A stretch of DNA of 8,182 nucleotides from Propionibacteriaceae bacterium (GTDB lineage: Bacteria > Actinomycetota > Actinomycetes > Propionibacteriales > Propionibacteriaceae): the NCBI GenBank assembly GCA_024636075.1, contig JAGXHS010000039.1, positions 1 through 8,182 on the forward strand, in the 5' to 3' direction. Numbering within the stretch: position 1 is the stretch's first letter; every line of letters begins with the position of its first letter. The notes under the pieces are model-generated. The model saw only the letters and a program-made list of their open reading frames with translations. It was not told where the DNA came from and ran no database searches. Position numbers and translations under genes: made by a program. Below, in pieces: positions 6,215 through 8,182 of this stretch.

Positions 6215-7804
6215 TCACTCGTCGTCCTCGTCGGCTGGCTTTTCGACCACCAGGGTTTCGGTGGTGAGCAGCAGGCTGGCGATGGATGCGGCGTTGGCGA
6301 GCGCGGACCGGGTGACCTTGACCGGGTCGATGACGCCGGCCTCGATCAGGTTCACGTACTCACCGGTGCGGGCGTTGTACCCGTTGCCCGGTTCCATCTC
6401 GGCCACCTTGGAGACGATCACGTAGCCGGAGACACCGCTGTTCTCGGCGATCCAGCGCGTCGGCTCGACGAGCGCCTTCTGCACGATCCGAACGCCGACC
6501 CTCTCGTCGCCTTCGAGACCGAGCCCGCCGTCCAAAACTCGCGCGGCGTGCACCAGAGCAGAGCCGCCGCCGGCGACGATGCCCTCTTCAATGGCTGCCC
6601 GGGTTGCCGAGACAGCGTCCTCGATGCGGTGCTTCTTCTCCTTCAGTTCCACCTCGGTGGCAGCGCCGACCTTGATCACGCAGACACCGCCGGCCAGTTT
6701 GGCCACCCGCTCCTGCAGCTTCTCGCGGTCCCAATCGGAGTCGGAGCGCTCGATCTCGGCGCGCAGCTGCGCCACCCGACCGCTGACCTCGTCGGACTCG
6801 CCGCCGCCGTCAACGATTGTGGTGTCGTCCTTGGTGACCAGAACACGGCGAGCGCGTCCGAGCACCTCCAGACCCACCTGATCCAGTTTGAGGCCCACCT
6901 CAGGGGCAACGACCTGACCGCCAGTGAGAATCGCGATGTCCTCGAGCATGGCCTTGCGACGATCGCCGAAGGCCGGTGCCTTGACAGCAACGGAGGTGAA
7001 GGTGCCGCGGATCTTGTTCACGACCAGCGTGGACAGTGCTTCACCATCGACGTCCTCGGCCACGATGAACAGGGTGCCCTTGGCGCCGATGACCTTCTCC
7101 AGCAGCGGTAGCAGGTCGTTCATCGAGGAGATCTTGCCCGAATTGATCAGGATGTAGGGATCGTCGAGGACGGCCTCCATCCGATCGGAGTCAGTGACGA
7201 AATACGGCGACAGGTATCCCTTGTCGAACTGCATACCCTCGGTGAATTCGAGTTCGGTGCCGAAGGTCTGCGATTCGTCGACGGTGATGACGCCGTCCTT
7301 GCCGACCTTGTCGAAGGCCTGGCTGATCAGCTCGCCGATCTGCTCGTCACGGGACGAGATGGTGGCGACACTGGCCATGTCGGAGGTGGTCTCCACTGGA
7401 CTGGCGGATTCCCGCAGCTGGTTCTCGACAGCGGCAACAGCCTTGTCGATGCCGCGCTTCAGACCTACCGGGTTGGAGCCTGATGCGACGGCACGCAGTC
7501 CCTCATGGACGAGCGCCTGGGCCAGCACGGTGGCCGTCGTGGTGCCGTCACCGGCGACATCATTGGTCTTGGTGGCGACCTCCTTGGCCAGCTGTGCACC
7601 AAGGTTCTCGTAGGGATCGGTGAGTTCGATCTCGCGGGCCACCGTGACACCATCGTTGGTGATGGTGGGGGCGCCCCACTTCTTGTCGATGACGACGTAA
7701 CGGCCCTTCGGGCCGAGCGTCACCTTCACCGTGTTGGCGAGGATGTCAACACCACGCTCCAGGGAACGCCGTGCCTCCTCGTCAAACTGAAGGATCTTTG
7801 GCAT
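6215..7804 (-). CDS. groL: 60-kDa chaperonin GroEL
   Basis: A 529-residue subunit of the double-ring ATP-driven folding chamber in the cytoplasm. It begins MPKILQFDEEARR. The equatorial domain has TLGPKGRYVVIDKKWG (29-44), ITNDGVTVAREIE (48-60; Asp51) and NDVAGDGTTTATVLAQ (81-96; Asp86), the nucleotide and metal site. KAPAFGDRRKAMLEDIAILTGG (275-296) and LAGGVCVIKVGAATEVE (370-386) follow, then RIEDAV with Asp396 (the ATP-hydrolysis aspartate of the family) and the chaperonin signature AAIEEGIVAGGG (403-414). The C-terminus is short and acidic (VVEKPADEDDE), without a GGM-type or His-rich tail. Tyr36 stands where chaperonins nearly always have Asn (GPKGRN). The ATG at 7804 follows AAAGAGA at 7817-7811. 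No groES gene is adjacent: the upstream side is filled by a repeat array. This suggests a separate groL copy, with groES and perhaps a second groL elsewhere. Confidence 0.97.
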   Translation of the reverse strand: MPKILQFDEEARRSLERGVDILANTVKVTLGPKGRYVVIDKKWGAPTITNDGVTVAREIELTDPYENLGAQLAKEVATKTNDVAGDGTTTATVLAQALVHEGLRAVASGSNPVGLKRGIDKAVAAVENQLRESASPVETTSDMASVATISSRDEQIGELISQAFDKVGKDGVITVDESQTFGTELEFTEGMQFDKGYLSPYFVTDSDRMEAVLDDPYILINSGKISSMNDLLPLLEKVIGAKGTLFIVAEDVDGEALSTLVVNKIRGTFTSVAVKAPAFGDRRKAMLEDIAILTGGQVVAPEVGLKLDQVGLEVLGRARRVLVTKDDTTIVDGGGESDEVSGRVAQLRAEIERSDSDWDREKLQERVAKLAGGVCVIKVGAATEVELKEKKHRIEDAVSATRAAIEEGIVAGGGSALVHAARVLDGGLGLEGDERVGVRIVQKALVEPTRWIAENSGVSGYVIVSKVAEMEPGNGYNARTGEYVNLIEAGVIDPVKVTRSALANAASIASLLLTTETLVVEKPADEDDE

Positions 7805-7848
7805 GTTGTGTCTCTTTCTGTGCCTATACGAATAGTGAAGACAAGCCT
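7805..7848 (-). promoter_or_regulatory. groL: groL leader with ribosome site; promoter uncertain
   Basis: Only 44 bases separate the groL ATG from the repeat array. The purine stretch AAAGAGA (7817-7811) is the ribosome site, seven bases or so from the ATG. TATAGG (7828-7823 on the - strand) is the best -10 candidate, but nothing like TTGACA stands at the right distance, and its -35 region would fall at the edge of the first repeat unit. I see no CIRCE (HrcA) inverted repeat and no HspR-type inverted repeat here. If groL is heat-regulated by those repressors, the site is not in this leader. Confidence 0.35.
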
Positions 7849-7856
7849 CTGCCGAA

Positions 7857-7905
7857 CACTGCGGGCCCCCGAGCGCCGGAGCGCGAGGGGTGAACGCCCG
7901 CAGTG
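7857..7905. other. Hairpin A of repeat copy 1
   Basis: CACTGCGGGC (7857-7866) pairs with GCCCGCAGTG (7896-7905), ten perfect pairs. Immediately inside, CCCC (7867-7870) pairs with GGGG (7887-7890). A GA/GA symmetric mismatch follows, then GCGC (7873-7876) with GCGC (7881-7884) closing a CGGA loop. The five bases TGAAC (7891-7895) bulge on the right. The same structure occurs in copy 2 (7970-8018, with two G-U replacements) and copy 3 (8082-8130). Confidence 0.85.
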
Positions 7906-7918
7906 CAGCGGGGGGGTT

Positions 7919-7942
7919 CCAAGGGGGATCACTCCCCCTTGG
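7919..7942. other. Hairpin B of repeat copy 1
   Basis: CCAAGGGGGA (7919-7928) pairs with TCCCCCTTGG (7933-7942) around a TCAC loop, ten perfect pairs. It is identical in copy 2 (8031-8054) and copy 3 (8144-8167). No U-run follows on either strand. It is terminator-like in shape, but being multiplied together with hairpin A it is better seen as part of the repeat. Confidence 0.85.
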
Positions 7943-8182
7943 GTGTCAGAACAGTTGGCCCCTGCCGAACACTGTGGGCCCCCGAGCGCCGGAGCGTGAG
8001 GGGTGAACGCCCGCAGTGCAGCGGGGGGTTCCAAGGGGGATCACTCCCCCTTGGGTGTCAGAACAGTTGGCCCCTGCCGAACACTGCGGGCCCCCGAGCG
8101 CCGGAGCGCGAGGGGTGAACGCCCGCAGTGCAGCGGGGGGGTTCCAAGGGGGATCACTCCCCCTTGGGTGTCAGAACAGTTG

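Larger units (their letters stand above)
7849..8182. repeat. Tandem array of a 112-113 bp double-hairpin unit, at least 3 copies
   Basis: Copies begin with CTGCCGAACACTG at 7849, 7962 and 8074. The third is cut by the window end after 109 bases. Copies 1 and 3 are identical over the shared length. Copy 2 differs at 7975 (C to T), 7997 (C to T) and by one G fewer in a poly-G run (G6 at 8023-8028 against G7). A few bases of similarity extend left to about 7845. Each unit has hairpin A, hairpin B, and a linker GTGTCAGAACAGTTGGCC. The period of 112 or 113 changes reading frame between copies, so this is not a protein repeat. Open frames through it are by-products of high GC. No transposase or recognisable terminal repeats are in view. 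Confidence 0.95.

Noticed and set aside
6044..7111. A 355-codon + strand open frame
   Set aside because: It is antisense to groL and runs through the terminator hairpin and the glycosyltransferase end. GroEL on the other strand is unmistakable.
7910..7943. G-quadruplex on the + strand in the repeat unit
   Set aside because: G7 and G5 runs are present, but the further G runs needed are held in hairpin B or lie beyond long loops. The C-runs opposite make the duplex hairpin the simpler structure.
7903..8118. A + strand open frame of 71 codons through the repeat array, and similar frames at 7505-7999 (+) and 8034-7726 (-)
   Set aside because: They run across a repeat whose period is not a multiple of three, so each copy is read in a different frame. 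No domain, no ribosome site and no codon pattern supports translation.
7849..8182. CRISPR array
   Set aside because: The whole 112-113 bp unit is repeated with no unique spacers, and no cas gene is in view.

Overview
This 8.2 kb window looks like a chromosomal segment of a moderately high-GC actinobacterium (Actinomycetota). The evidence is the actinobacterial-type GuaB3 paralogue beside GuaB, a groL without an adjacent groES, the cysK-cysE pair, frequent GTG/TTG starts and strongly GC-biased third codon positions. A propionibacterial-type relative is possible, but I cannot fix the genus from sequence alone.

Layout. Bases 1-826 (+) hold the 3' end of cysK (O-acetylserine sulfhydrylase) overlapping by ATGA with cysE (serine acetyltransferase), the two-step route from serine to cysteine. 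Converging on them from the other strand is an apparent operon, read right to left: guaB (IMP dehydrogenase, 3874-2354), guaB3 (IMPDH/GMPR-family paralogue that has lost the catalytic cysteine, 2269-1166) and a small AroQ chorismate mutase (1150-854). Divergent from guaB, across a 139-bp intergenic region with a plausible guaB -10 box, lie two + strand genes: a membrane protein resembling only the C-terminal part of DUF2207/YciQ-like proteins (4014-5159) and a family-2 glycosyltransferase with a TTG start behind a very strong Shine-Dalgarno (5205-6125). The glycosyltransferase converges on groL (7804-6215, -), and the two are separated by a very long hairpin (6131-6189) that probably terminates transcription from both sides.

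Upstream of groL, from about 7849 to the window end, is the least explained part: a tandem array of a 112-113 bp unit, at least three copies, continuing past the window. Each unit folds into two hairpins: a long composite one of 10 + 4 + 4 bp with symmetric GA/GA mismatches, and a perfect 10-bp one with a TCAC loop. The period is not a multiple of 3, so it is non-coding. The middle copy differs from the other two by two C-to-T changes and one G fewer, and both substitutions keep base pairing as G-U in a + strand transcript. This array is the best candidate for something undescribed.

The annotated protein genes are mostly housekeeping (cysteine, guanine nucleotide and aromatic amino acid metabolism, protein folding). 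The DUF2207-like protein and the glycosyltransferase are the accessory part, and their roles cannot be set from this window.
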